Part shown: positions 8,334-17,663 of the stretch, in pieces
Position numbering within the stretch: the first letter of the stretch is position 1
How the letters are laid out: the number at the start of each line of letters is the position of its first letter
NCBI GenBank assembly: GCA_950054155.1
Contig: CATLOT010000013.1
Span: forward strand, 28,007 to 92,006
Length of the DNA stretch: 64,000 nucleotides
Source: an uncultured Bacteriovoracaceae bacterium
GTDB taxonomy: Bacteria > Bdellovibrionota > Bacteriovoracia > Bacteriovoracales > Bacteriovoracaceae
Direction of reading: 5' to 3'
The notes under the pieces: generated by a model
The model's database searches: none
What the model was told of the DNA's origin: nothing
What the model saw: the letters and a program-made list of their open reading frames with translations, nothing else
Program-made: the position numbers and the translations under genes

Positions 8334-9770
8334 ATGACAGAACAAATAAATGAGACAAGTTCAGCTGAACTTGAAGAAAATACAACAGCATATGACCAAG
8401 AAAGCGCCGAAGAGGGATCAAGTCCCGACTCTACTGATGATCGTGGCGATACCCGCTGGCAAGAAGGCGATGAAGTCACGCTCGTGCGTGTGCGCTTTCC
8501 TGGAAACTCGCGCAGTTTTCCCTTTCTCGTAGGAAAACGCCACTTTCGCTACGGCCAGAAAGTTGTCGCCATGAGTGACCGCGGAATGGATGTCGGCTAT
8601 ATCAACTCCTTTCCTTATACGGTTAAGTTTAAAAAATCGATGCTCCCCATTCGCTCCATCAACAAAGTTGCCGAGCAAAGTGATATCGAAGAAATGCAAG
8701 GCAACCTTGCTAAGCAAAAAGAAGCGCAAGGCACGGCCTCAAAGCTTGTGAGTGACCTTGGCCTTGATATGCAAATCACCCATGTTGAGATCATTCAATT
8801 TGGTAAGAAGATGGTCTTCTATTTTACCGCTCCTGCGCGCGTTGATTTTCGCGATCTCGTTAAGCGCTTGGTAAGTGAATTAAAAATGCGCATTGAACTG
8901 CGCCAAATTACGGTACGTGATCGTGCCGCTGCTCTTGGTTCTATTGGGGCTTGTGGCCAGGCGACCTGCTGCTCAACCTTTCTTAAGAACTATGGAAATG
9001 TCTCCATTAAAATGGCAAAGAATCAAAACCTCGCCCTTATCCCTTCAAAGATTAATGGCGTCTGTGGACAGATCAAATGCTGTATAAAATATGAAGACGA
9101 CGTCTATGCTGATAAGAGAAAGCTTCTTCCTCGTGAGGGCAATTATCTTAAAACCCTCAATGGTGATATTGGCAAAGTGACCAAGCTTCATATCCTCGTT
9201 GAGCAGTTTGATATGATCACTGAAAAGGGACAAATCAGACGCTACACCAAATCACAATTTCATGAAGGTAAGAAATTACCTAAGGATCACCCATTTCCCG
9301 ACCGCTTTCAACATGTGGTCAATGAAACGAGTAATATCATAGGCCTTGATGATGCTGCCTCTGAGATGGCCAAGAACTTCAATCACGGTCTCTCTGAAGA
9401 CGAGATTGCACAGAAAAACTTAGCAAGTCTCTCTGAAAACTCAGATGACACTTTCTTTGAACATGCCCGCGATAAGATGGGTGATATCTCTCAGCCAGAA
9501 CAACCTGCTAAGGATAGCTCTAATGAAGAAGACAAGACAGAGTCTTCAGAGCCGAGAAAGAAGAGTAAGGGCCGGCGTAATAATAACAGAAGAAGACGTC
9601 CAAAGAGCGATGACAAGGAAGCCTCCTCACAAAACCCAAAAGATTCTCAAAAGGGATCTGGAGAAAAATCGGGAGAACCTTCCAAGAAGCCTCAAAATAA
9701 GAGAAGACGCAATCGTCGCCCTAAGAAAAAGCCTGACGGCCAACAGAAGAAGCCCCAAGACAATAGCTAA
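8334..9770 (+). CDS. ricT: RicT (YaaT/PSP1) family iron-sulfur-linked regulatory protein
   Basis: 478 residues. The central PSP1 region contains the family's cysteine motifs GACGQATCCSTF (about 208-219) and GVCGQIKCCIKYE (about 241-253). In Bacillus subtilis, RicT acts with RicA and RicF as a [4Fe-4S]-containing complex affecting RNase Y-dependent mRNA processing and phosphorelay; this comes from the family, not from the sequence here. The B. subtilis protein is about 275 residues. The extra length here is an acidic N-terminal segment (1-45) and a Lys/Arg/Gln-rich tail (about 390-478) that could bind RNA or DNA. It follows holB and its stop overlaps the sbcD start (TAATG). No ricA or ricF homologue is in the window. 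Confidence 0.85.
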   Translation: MTEQINETSSAELEENTTAYDQESAEEGSSPDSTDDRGDTRWQEGDEVTLVRVRFPGNSRSFPFLVGKRHFRYGQKVVAMSDRGMDVGYINSFPYTVKFKKSMLPIRSINKVAEQSDIEEMQGNLAKQKEAQGTASKLVSDLGLDMQITHVEIIQFGKKMVFYFTAPARVDFRDLVKRLVSELKMRIELRQITVRDRAAALGSIGACGQATCCSTFLKNYGNVSIKMAKNQNLALIPSKINGVCGQIKCCIKYEDDVYADKRKLLPREGNYLKTLNGDIGKVTKLHILVEQFDMITEKGQIRRYTKSQFHEGKKLPKDHPFPDRFQHVVNETSNIIGLDDAASEMAKNFNHGLSEDEIAQKNLASLSENSDDTFFEHARDKMGDISQPEQPAKDSSNEEDKTESSEPRKKSKGRRNNNRRRRPKSDDKEASSQNPKDSQKGSGEKSGEPSKKPQNKRRRNRRPKKKPDGQQKKPQDNS

Positions 9771-10975
9771 TGCTTAAGATCCTGCACACCTCAGACTGGC
9801 ACCTTGGAAAGAAGCTCTTTAAGCGCGAGCGCCATGAGGAGCAGGAAATCTTTCTTGAAAGTATTCGCCAGAAGATAAGAGATGAGAATATTACCATCCT
9901 CATTATTGCTGGTGATATTTTTGACTCTCCCATTCCCCCCACTAAATCTTTACGGCTCTTCTTTGAGTTCCTTGGATTCTTAGAAAGCGATGACAATAGT
10001 CTTGAGCATATCTTTGCCATTGGTGGTAACCACGATAACGGTGCTCTACTTGAATCACCACGTCCCTTTCTTAATCCCGATTTCTTCAAAATCGTGGGGA
10101 CGATGGACCATGAAGAGTACCTAAACTATGGACTTGTCACAAAAGAAGGAGTCCTACTGTGTGGACTTCCCTTTTTTAGACCACGAGACTTATTTCGTCT
10201 TGAAATTCCACAGGCCCCTTCCTTTGACTCCCTCCAGGAAGACCTTCTCTATCGGCTTCAGTGGTGGTTAGAAAACTTAAAGAAGAGTTTTAACTCTCCC
10301 GATGCTCCCAGCATTCTTATAGGTCATCATCTCTTTGGCAGTTTTCAGGTGAGCGGTAGCGAACTTGGCGTAGGTCTCTCTGGGCTTGAAACACTCCCCC
10401 TTAGTTACTTTAGTGATTGGGATATTTTAGCCCTTGGCCATATCCATAAACCTCAATGTGTAAAAAAAGAAGGCCCAAGTGCCTACTATAGTGGAAGCCC
10501 CTATCCTTTGCGCTTTAGTGAGAGCAATGAAAAGAAGATGCTTCTTTACACCTGGCAAGAGAATGAAGGCTGGACCATAGAGTGGCAGGACATTCCTATC
10601 ATCAGACCCCTCCTGCGCCTTAAAGGCACAGAGAGCGAACTCATTCAAATGGCCAAAGACTTAACACCACAGGGAGTGCTTTCCCCCTTTGTTGAGATCA
10701 CCCTAAACGAAGCTGATCTCTCCCCCGCAAAAATTGAAGAGTTAAGAACTCACTTTCTTAAGTTTAATTTTGAGGTAATCAATATTTTTTCAAAAAGTGA
10801 ACTTCGCTTTGAAGAAGAAAGTGAGCATGGGGAGCATATTCAAAATCTCTCCACCGAAGAGCTCTTTCAACTCTTCTTAAAAGAATATGATCTTGCAAAG
10901 GAAGAAGAGAAAAACCTTCTCGATAGTTTCACTGAACTTCAAGAAGTCCTAAGGGATAGTGATGCGCTTTCTTAA
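9770..10975 (+). CDS. sbcD: Nuclease SbcCD subunit D
   Basis: 401 residues. SbcD is the Mre11-type Mn-dependent phosphodiesterase that, with SbcC, opens hairpins and trims protein-blocked DNA ends. All metallophosphoesterase motifs are visible: HTSDWHLGK (about 6-14), AGDIFD (about 47-52), GGNHDNG (about 84-90), IGHH (near 184) and LGHIHKPQ (near 224). The start ATG overlaps the ricT stop by one base, and the 3' end overlaps sbcC by 17 nt, so expression is coupled with both neighbours. Confidence 0.95.
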   Translation: MLKILHTSDWHLGKKLFKRERHEEQEIFLESIRQKIRDENITILIIAGDIFDSPIPPTKSLRLFFEFLGFLESDDNSLEHIFAIGGNHDNGALLESPRPFLNPDFFKIVGTMDHEEYLNYGLVTKEGVLLCGLPFFRPRDLFRLEIPQAPSFDSLQEDLLYRLQWWLENLKKSFNSPDAPSILIGHHLFGSFQVSGSELGVGLSGLETLPLSYFSDWDILALGHIHKPQCVKKEGPSAYYSGSPYPLRFSESNEKKMLLYTWQENEGWTIEWQDIPIIRPLLRLKGTESELIQMAKDLTPQGVLSPFVEITLNEADLSPAKIEELRTHFLKFNFEVINIFSKSELRFEEESEHGEHIQNLSTEELFQLFLKEYDLAKEEEKNLLDSFTELQEVLRDSDALS

Positions 10976-13900
10976 TATTAAAATCACCAATATTAATAGC
11001 CTCAAAGGAACCCATGAAATTTCCTTTAGAGAGCTTGCGAAGGAAAGTGATCTCTTTGCCATCACCGGCCCAACGGGTAGCGGTAAGTCGACAATACTTC
11101 ACTCTCTTTGCATGGCCCTCTATGGCAGTCACCCTAAGGGATTAAGCGCCAAAGATATTGTCACGATGGGGACAGCGAAAGGCAGAATAGAGCTTGAATT
11201 TGAAAACGCCTCTAAGACTTATCAAATCATCTGGGAGTGTCAGGTCCTTAAAAAGGACGGCACCCCAAGGAAGACACCTGCTATTAATCGCGTTATTAGT
11301 GACAGCACAGGCCCCCTTGAAAAGAGCACCGAAGAAATCCTTGGCCTCTCTTACGATCAGTTCACCAAGGTCTGCATCCTTAATCAAGGGCAGTTCTCGC
11401 AATTTCTTACGGCAAGTTTTAAAGACAGAAAAGACCTCCTTGAAAAGCTCTTAGAAGATAAAAACCTAAAAGAGTTGGCAATCGCCCTAAGAAGAAGCCT
11501 TAAAGAAATTGGCTCAGAAATAGAACACCTTAAAAGTCTTTCTCAGAGTACTCAACTTCTAAGTGAAGACGAAGTCAAATCCCATCAACTCCAGTTTAAA
11601 ACTCTTAATAAAGAGATCACCGAGCTCTCCAATCAAACGGACAACCTCACAGAGATCACGGAGCTTCTCACTAAACTCCTTGAAACTCTTCAGTCGCTTC
11701 TCACAAACCAAGAGCGTGAGAAAAAAGAAAGAGAAAGTCTTGAGAGGATAAGAAAAGAAAAAGAGATTATTTTAAAAGAATACGGCCCTCTCACTAAGAG
11801 TAACAACACTTTGAAGGAAGACTACAAGGCCAGGCTCATCATTCTTGAAGAGGCCATTGAAGCCCTTCAAAAGTTAACTCACTTAGAAAAAGATATTTCT
11901 GAAGGCCAAAATCGCTTAGCTCGTCTCAAAGAAGACATTAAAGAGCAAAAGAATCTTAGAGAAAAGACTGCTACTCTTATCAATGAGGTCACGCCACAAA
12001 AGAGTGCCTTAGAAGAGACCCTTAAAGACTACAAGGATGAAGACCTCAAGAGACAAAGTGAAATCCAACAAAAAATTGATAAGGAAGAATCACAGGGACA
12101 GCTAGCAAAGCTAGAGCTTGGCCATGCCACTGGAGAACTCAAACGCATTGAGGATGGGGCTAACAAAATCAAAGAAGAAATGGCGCCACTTCAAAAGATC
12201 ACGGCATCGCACTCCCTTGAAGAGATCAAAGAAGATATTGATAACCTCAAAAAGAAAAGAGACCACTTTCAAAGAGACGCACTAAGGGAAGAGAGTCTCA
12301 TCAAAGAGGTCGAGGACCTTCATAAGAAGATTAAAGTCATTAAAGACACCATCGCAGGTGACGAAGAAGAATTTAAACTCCTCTTAAAAAAGCACCAAGA
12401 AACTCAAGAAAATCTCGAGAACCTGAGAAATCAAGGGAGCCTCTATCTTTTTCAAACCCAGGGCATAGAATTAATTAACGATGAATATTGTCCTCTTTGT
12501 GAGCAAAGTCACCCCTCTCTTAAAGAGACCCTCTTAGAGAAAACTCAAACAAATCGCTATGTTTTAGAGGAATTTAAGGACGCTGAAAAAGAAGAGGAAA
12601 TCCTAAAAAACCAATCCATTCTCTTTAAGGAGCGCCTTCAAAGCCAGGAAAATAATCTTAAAGAGCAAATTAAGAAGAAAGAGGGCACTGAGGAAGAACT
12701 GACGCAAGTTCAATCGAGAATAAAAGGCCTAACCCAAGATAAAATTGATAAGGAAATTAAAGAAAAGGAAGATCTGATCTCCTCCTTAAAAGAAAAGCTG
12801 TCCTTACTCACAGAGAAACAAAAAACACTCTCCCTGCAAAGAGAGGCGTGGAAAGAAGCCTCCTTAAGTGTCAAAAGGTCGACTTCTAAGCTTCAAGAGC
12901 ACGACTGTACCCTTGCCCATCTCAAAGAAGCTCTTCCCTACCCCAACCTTGCGCCAAAGGAATGCGCCAATCTTAGTGAGAAGGTTTCACAGCTTTTACA
13001 ATTAAAGAAAGAAGAAGACTCTCTTAAGAATTCTTTACTTGAGTCTGAGAATGCGCTCAATAAGAGTGAGAAGTATTTCAATGAAGAAGAGCAAAAGTTA
13101 AAGGAACTCAATACTCAGCTTAGTGCCCTTACTAACCTTCAAGCTCATAATAATCACCCTGAGGAGCCCAAGAAAGAGCGCGACCAATGGATGGAAAGAA
13201 TAGAGAGATCTGATCAGGACCTCTCTAACCTATCCCGCTCCCTCCAGGAAAAAGAAGTTGAATATTCAAAGAAGGAATCCTCACTGAATCATTTAAGGGA
13301 GCAAAGAGAGGACGACCTTCGCCTCACTAACCTCTATGCCCCTAAGCTTATTTCTCAATATGAAGCTGCCCTTACGGCACCCTTTAATCAATCTCTCAAA
13401 ACCTCTTTTTCTAAGGCCATCACTTACCTCAGAGAGGAATTAAAAGAAGGGAGCTATCCCATTGAACTTCTTAAAGGACTCAATAATGATGTCTTTCTCA
13501 AAGAACTGGGTCTCCTCAAGAAGAGTTTAGAGGAAAAGAAGGTTGAAGTTATCGTCATCAAAACTAAACTTGATGAAAATGACAAACTCTCACAAAAACG
13601 TCTCGAACTTGATAAATTAAGAAATGACCTTGAAAAGCGCTATCAAAAACTCTCGGCCCTCACACCCTATATTGATAAAGATAAGTTTCGTGACTTCGCT
13701 TTAGAAATGATGGAGGTCCAACTCCTAAAACTCGCTAATGCGGAACTTCTCTCTTTAGCGGAAGGCCGCTATCAGCTTCTTCACGCCAAAGAGGGAAAAA
13801 ATAGTGAACTTCTCGTTCTTGACCTTTGGAATAGTGGATCGCAACGAAAGGTCTCTACGCTTAGCGGAGGCGAGACCTTTTTATTAAGCCTTGGTCTTGC

Positions 13901-14141
13901 TCTAGGCTTGAGCGAGCTCACAAGAGGTCAAACCCAGATAGATAGCTTCTTTATTGATGAGGGTTTTGGGACCTTAGATGATGAAAGTCTAGGCCAAGTT
14001 CTTGACTGTCTTTTAAAGATGGAAAGTAAGGGAAAACAAATTGGCATTATCAGCCACGTAACAGGCCTCACTCAGCAGATTCCCTTAAGACTTAATCTTA
14101 AAAAGAACCACTTTGGTGAGGCCCAAATATCTCTTAATTAA
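10959..14141 (+). CDS. sbcC: Nuclease SbcCD subunit C (SMC-like ATPase)
   Basis: 1060 residues. Walker A is GPTGSGKST (about 37-45), followed by some 900 residues of charged heptad-rich coiled coil. In the middle is a zinc hook CPLC (about 510-513). The ABC signature TLSGGE (near 967) and Walker B FFIDEGFGTLDD (near 1000) close the ATPase head. This is the full Rad50/SbcC layout. The N-terminus overlaps sbcD by 17 nt. The stop lies in a TTAATTAA palindrome (14134-14141) that also supplies the stop codon of the convergent ParB-like gene, so there is no spacer between the two transcripts and no visible terminator. Confidence 0.95.
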   Translation: MMRFLNIKITNINSLKGTHEISFRELAKESDLFAITGPTGSGKSTILHSLCMALYGSHPKGLSAKDIVTMGTAKGRIELEFENASKTYQIIWECQVLKKDGTPRKTPAINRVISDSTGPLEKSTEEILGLSYDQFTKVCILNQGQFSQFLTASFKDRKDLLEKLLEDKNLKELAIALRRSLKEIGSEIEHLKSLSQSTQLLSEDEVKSHQLQFKTLNKEITELSNQTDNLTEITELLTKLLETLQSLLTNQEREKKERESLERIRKEKEIILKEYGPLTKSNNTLKEDYKARLIILEEAIEALQKLTHLEKDISEGQNRLARLKEDIKEQKNLREKTATLINEVTPQKSALEETLKDYKDEDLKRQSEIQQKIDKEESQGQLAKLELGHATGELKRIEDGANKIKEEMAPLQKITASHSLEEIKEDIDNLKKKRDHFQRDALREESLIKEVEDLHKKIKVIKDTIAGDEEEFKLLLKKHQETQENLENLRNQGSLYLFQTQGIELINDEYCPLCEQSHPSLKETLLEKTQTNRYVLEEFKDAEKEEEILKNQSILFKERLQSQENNLKEQIKKKEGTEEELTQVQSRIKGLTQDKIDKEIKEKEDLISSLKEKLSLLTEKQKTLSLQREAWKEASLSVKRSTSKLQEHDCTLAHLKEALPYPNLAPKECANLSEKVSQLLQLKKEEDSLKNSLLESENALNKSEKYFNEEEQKLKELNTQLSALTNLQAHNNHPEEPKKERDQWMERIERSDQDLSNLSRSLQEKEVEYSKKESSLNHLREQREDDLRLTNLYAPKLISQYEAALTAPFNQSLKTSFSKAITYLREELKEGSYPIELLKGLNNDVFLKELGLLKKSLEEKKVEVIVIKTKLDENDKLSQKRLELDKLRNDLEKRYQKLSALTPYIDKDKFRDFALEMMEVQLLKLANAELLSLAEGRYQLLHAKEGKNSELLVLDLWNSGSQRKVSTLSGGETFLLSLGLALGLSELTRGQTQIDSFFIDEGFGTLDDESLGQVLDCLLKMESKGKQIGIISHVTGLTQQIPLRLNLKKNHFGEAQISLN

Positions 14142-15105
14142 GTGAGGCCGCTTCTTCAGTGTACTCAGGAGTAAAACTTTGATGATGGCCAGAGAAGTCT
14201 TCTGCCAAAAGAGAGTTCATTTTCTCTTTAAGACCGTCCCAGTAGCGCTGAATATCTTTTCTTAAAGGCCCTTCAATTTCAATGCCTTCAATTTCTAAAG
14301 CTTCAGCAATCTTATAGCCCTTTTTAAAGCTCTTAAGAAGCTCATTATACTCGCGAGCATGGGGATTTACTTCACTCTTTCTGATGGCCTCTTCTACACC
14401 GACAGTTTTGGCCTCTTTCACAAGCTTTCTGAGTTCGCCAACTGTGCGTCCTGCAATATGAGGGATGAGTTCCTCTTGATCTTTCTCATCAAGTTTAATA
14501 ATTTCGTTGGCCTGGCTAACATTCACCTCACCACGCTTACGAGCTTCTTTAAGGCTTTCACCAGACTTCTCTTCGCGCTCCATGGCCTTAATGACCTGAC
14601 TCTTTGAGAGACCAGATTTTAAAGAAACATCATTAGCAAACTCTTCTGTTGCCACTTCTTTAATGTCAGTGATTTCCTCAACAGGAGCTTCTTCAGGATT
14701 TTCTTCAAGGCGGGCCTTTCTTTTTTCAAAGAGTGTCGCTTTAAAGCTTTCATCCTTCTCTGCCATTTCACAGTAAATCTCGCGTGCACGCAGAAGATGC
14801 CCCTCAACCTCTGGGTTCGTAAGGGACTTTCTTACAAGATTCTCATCAATTGAAATCAACTCTTGCTCTAAGTTTGACTTACTTACGCGAATGACCGGAA
14901 CCTCAGTTTCACCGAGATTCTTAAGGGCCTGCCAACGGCGGGCACCGGCCAAGAGCACATTTTCATCATTCACAATCAAAGGCGCAATAAGGCCGATGGT
15001 TTGAATACTTTTTTCGAGAGTTGAAACATCAGTTCCAAGCCTCAAGTAGGGGTTCTCCATCTTGATAGCATCAAGATTGAGGACTTCATGTCTTCCTGTT
15101 GTCAT
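14134..15105 (-). CDS. Orphan ParB/Spo0J-like protein
   Basis: 323 residues. The N-terminal ParB/Srx-type domain shows the family pattern: NPYLRLGTDVSTLEKSI near the start, then LLAGARRWQALKNLG (about 50-65), where typical partition ParBs have GERR.RA. A central acidic insert (about 125-155) is followed by a helix-turn-helix-like segment (SGLSKSQVIKAME) and a charged C-terminus. Chromosomal ParB uses CTP to clamp DNA at parS. Here no parA or parS is apparent, and the gene starts 11 bp after asnS in the kinase-asnS transcript. It may therefore be a regulator or a phage/plasmid-type ParB homologue rather than the chromosome partition protein. Confidence 0.75.
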   Translation of the reverse strand: MTTGRHEVLNLDAIKMENPYLRLGTDVSTLEKSIQTIGLIAPLIVNDENVLLAGARRWQALKNLGETEVPVIRVSKSNLEQELISIDENLVRKSLTNPEVEGHLLRAREIYCEMAEKDESFKATLFEKRKARLEENPEEAPVEEITDIKEVATEEFANDVSLKSGLSKSQVIKAMEREEKSGESLKEARKRGEVNVSQANEIIKLDEKDQEELIPHIAGRTVGELRKLVKEAKTVGVEEAIRKSEVNPHAREYNELLKSFKKGYKIAEALEIEGIEIEGPLRKDIQRYWDGLKEKMNSLLAEDFSGHHQSFTPEYTEEAASLN

Positions 15106-15116
15106 GTGTTGTCTCC

Positions 15117-16523
15117 TTAGAAGTCACAATTCTTGGGTGTGCGTGGAAAGGGAATCACATCCCTAATATTCTTCATTCCTGTTATGTAGCGAATAGCTCT
15201 TTCAAAACCTAAACCAAATCCACTGTGGGGGGCTGAACCAAACTTTCTAAGTTCGAGGTACCACCAAAGAGGCTCCTTCTCCATTCCCATCTCATCCATT
15301 CTGGCGACGAGTTTATCGTAATCCTCTTCTCTTTGAGAGCCACCAATAATTTCACCAACTCCTGGCACAAGAACATCCATAGCGCGAACAGTTTTACCAT
15401 CCTCGTTTTGTTTCATGTAAAAGGCCTTACAGTCCTTAGGATAATCAGTAACGGTAACGGGACCATTAAAGTGCTCTTCGGCGAGATAACGCTCATGTTC
15501 CGTTTGCAATTCAATGCCCCATTCTGGTTTAAATTCAAAATTCTTTCCTGATTGTGAAAGAATGTCGATGGCCTCAGTGTACGTGATTTTCTTAAACTCT
15601 GAATCCATCACCTTTCTTAAAACCTCAAGATGATTGACATATTTTTCATTCGTCCCTTTTGCAGCAAATTGATGGTACTTTTGAAGGGCATTGAGCTCAT
15701 CCTCAGCATGCTCAAAAGCATACTTAATGAGATACTTGACGTAATCGGCAGCGAGTTCAGCATTTCCTTCAAGATCCATAAAGGCCACTTCGGGTTCAAT
15801 CATCCAAAACTCACTTAAGTGGCGTGGCGTATTGGAGTTTTCTGCTCTAAAAGTTGGCCCAAAGGTGTAAACACTCCCCATGCCCATCGCAAAGCACTCG
15901 CCTTCAAGCTGCCCAGTAACACAGAGACTTGTCGGTTTGCCAAAGTAATCACGAGAGTAATCAACCGAGTCAAACTTCCCCTTCGCCATTTTTTCTAGAT
16001 CAAAGGTCGTAACATTAAACATCTCACCCGCACCTTCAGCATCGACGGCGGTAAGAATAGGACTATTAAGATAATAGAAACCACGATCACTAAAGAATTG
16101 ATGAGTCGCCATGGCCAATTGGTGGCGCACTCTAAAGACCGCACCAAAGAGATTCGTTCGTGGTCTCAGGTGCGCTTGTTCCCTTAAGAACTCAAGACTT
16201 GTGGCCTTCTTTTGAAGAGGATAATTTTCATCTGTCTTTCCATAAATATGAACAGACTCCGCTTGCATTTCTACCGACTGACCTTTCCCTTGAGAGGCAA
16301 CAAGTTTACCGGTGAACTCAACACAAGAGCCAACAAGGAGGGTTGAAGCTTCTTCATAGCCAGGCATATCAGCATTCATCACCACCTGAAGAGTTCCCTG
16401 GCATGAGCCATCATTGAGAACAACAAAACTAAAGGCCTTTGAATTTCGCACACTGCGAATCCAGCCCGCGGCTTTTACTATTTGCTCTTTTGGTTCTTCT
16501 TTTAAGATCTCAACAATACGCAT
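15117..16523 (-). CDS. asnS: Asparaginyl-tRNA synthetase
   Basis: About 468 residues. A class IIb synthetase with an N-terminal OB-fold anticodon-binding domain (about 1-115: AGWIRSVRNSKAFSFV) and the class II catalytic core. Motif 2 is TFRAENSNTPRHLSEFWMIEPE and motif 3 is GFGLGFERAIRYITG. The C-terminal end FPRTPKNCDF is typical of AsnRS (AspRS differs there). Of two possible Met starts I favour 16523 over 16529, since AAGGG then sits at 6 nt spacing. It begins 11 bp past the kinase gene and is followed 11 bp later by the ParB-like gene. Confidence 0.95.
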   Translation of the reverse strand: MRIVEILKEEPKEQIVKAAGWIRSVRNSKAFSFVVLNDGSCQGTLQVVMNADMPGYEEASTLLVGSCVEFTGKLVASQGKGQSVEMQAESVHIYGKTDENYPLQKKATSLEFLREQAHLRPRTNLFGAVFRVRHQLAMATHQFFSDRGFYYLNSPILTAVDAEGAGEMFNVTTFDLEKMAKGKFDSVDYSRDYFGKPTSLCVTGQLEGECFAMGMGSVYTFGPTFRAENSNTPRHLSEFWMIEPEVAFMDLEGNAELAADYVKYLIKYAFEHAEDELNALQKYHQFAAKGTNEKYVNHLEVLRKVMDSEFKKITYTEAIDILSQSGKNFEFKPEWGIELQTEHERYLAEEHFNGPVTVTDYPKDCKAFYMKQNEDGKTVRAMDVLVPGVGEIIGGSQREEDYDKLVARMDEMGMEKEPLWWYLELRKFGSAPHSGFGLGFERAIRYITGMKNIRDVIPFPRTPKNCDF

Positions 16524-16534
16524 TTTCATCCCTT

Positions 16535-17524
16535 TTAGTAGAGTTTCTTATAAATTTCAGTGGTGACACCTGCTTCAAGTCGAGGACCAAAGTGAGTCAC
16601 AAGTTCAGAACTACAGGCGCAGGCAAGTTTGCCACTCTCAGCAAAGGTGTGACCGTGAGTAAGACCATAGAGAAAAGCTCCAGCAAAGAGATCCCCAGCA
16701 CCATTAGTATCGACGGCCTCAACCTCACGAGTGAGAATATCAATTTCTTTTTCTCCGTCCCATAAGAGAGCGCCCTTTGGGCCTTGAGTGATCGCAATTT
16801 GACGGCTTACTTTCTTAAGTTCTTCTAAAGCTTCACTAAGATTGTCTTTACCACTGTAACTTAGCGCTTCAGCTTCATTACAAAAGAGAAGATCAATGCC
16901 ATCACCAATCATCTCACCAAAACCGTCTTTAAAAAAGCCAACAACACCGGGGTCACTAAAAGTGAGCGCTGTTTTAACACCATTTTCTTTGGCAAATTCA
17001 CGGGCCTTAATAGCGGCAGCTTTCCCTGTTGGGCTTGTAACAAGGTAGCCTTCCATATAGAGGTATTCGCTATCTTTAAGTTCTTCAAAATCTAGTTCTT
17101 CTTCACTAAAGGTTTCTGTAATCCCGAGAAAGGTATTCATGGTGCGGTCAGCATCAGGCGTGATAAAGACCATGCACTTTCCAGTAACACCCTCTTTTCT
17201 TTCACCATGAAGATTGGTTTGCACTCCATGCTCTACAAGGTTAGAAAAATAGAACTCACCCGTCTCATCATTGGCAACTTTACAGGAATAGAATGTTCTT
17301 GCCCCAAGCTGGCGGGCACCAATAATCGTATTAGCTGCACTTCCCCCGCAGGAGCGCTTATGAATATTACCCTTTACCTGAGTAAGAAGCTCATTTTGTC
17401 TCTCCTGATCCACAAGAGTCATCAGACCTTTTTCCACAGAATTTTCCTTAAGAAACTCTGTGCTCACTTCAATTTCCATATCCACTAAGGCATTACCGAT
17501 TCCGTAAACATGATGCTTTTTCAT
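16535..17524 (-). CDS. PfkB-family kinase, adenosine-kinase-like
   Basis: 329 residues. A ribokinase-fold sugar or nucleoside kinase. It has the N-terminal GIGNALVDM segment, the glycine-rich CGGSAANTI motif (about 59-67) that contacts substrate, and the C-terminal catalytic motif DTNGAGDLFAGA, whose Asp is the base. Overall resemblance is to the adenosine kinase/ADK-like subgroup; substrate cannot be fixed from sequence. GGGAGAACA precedes the ATG, giving a strong ribosome site. It heads the kinase-asnS-ParB transcript and is divergent from the H1-like gene across a 139-bp gap. Confidence 0.85.
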   Translation of the reverse strand: MKKHHVYGIGNALVDMEIEVSTEFLKENSVEKGLMTLVDQERQNELLTQVKGNIHKRSCGGSAANTIIGARQLGARTFYSCKVANDETGEFYFSNLVEHGVQTNLHGERKEGVTGKCMVFITPDADRTMNTFLGITETFSEEELDFEELKDSEYLYMEGYLVTSPTGKAAAIKAREFAKENGVKTALTFSDPGVVGFFKDGFGEMIGDGIDLLFCNEAEALSYSGKDNLSEALEELKKVSRQIAITQGPKGALLWDGEKEIDILTREVEAVDTNGAGDLFAGAFLYGLTHGHTFAESGKLACACSSELVTHFGPRLEAGVTTEIYKKLY

Positions 17525-17602
17525 TGTTCTCCCATTGTATAAAATTGCGCAATAAGCCGACGCCCATCATAGCGAAAAGACATTAAAAAGTCAGGGAAAC
17601 AG

Positions 17603-17632
17603 TTGTTAAAACTTTAGGAACTTAGCTATCAT
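17603..17632 (+). promoter_or_regulatory. Candidate sigma-70 promoter of the H1-like gene
   Basis: TTGTTA (17603-17608) and TATCAT (17627-17632) with an 18-bp spacer lie 31 bp before the ATG at 17664, in the divergent gap. A good ribosome site (GAGGAG) follows it. Prediction by eye only. Confidence 0.45.
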
Positions 17633-17663
17633 TTAGGGAATAATTGTTGATGAGGAGAACATC

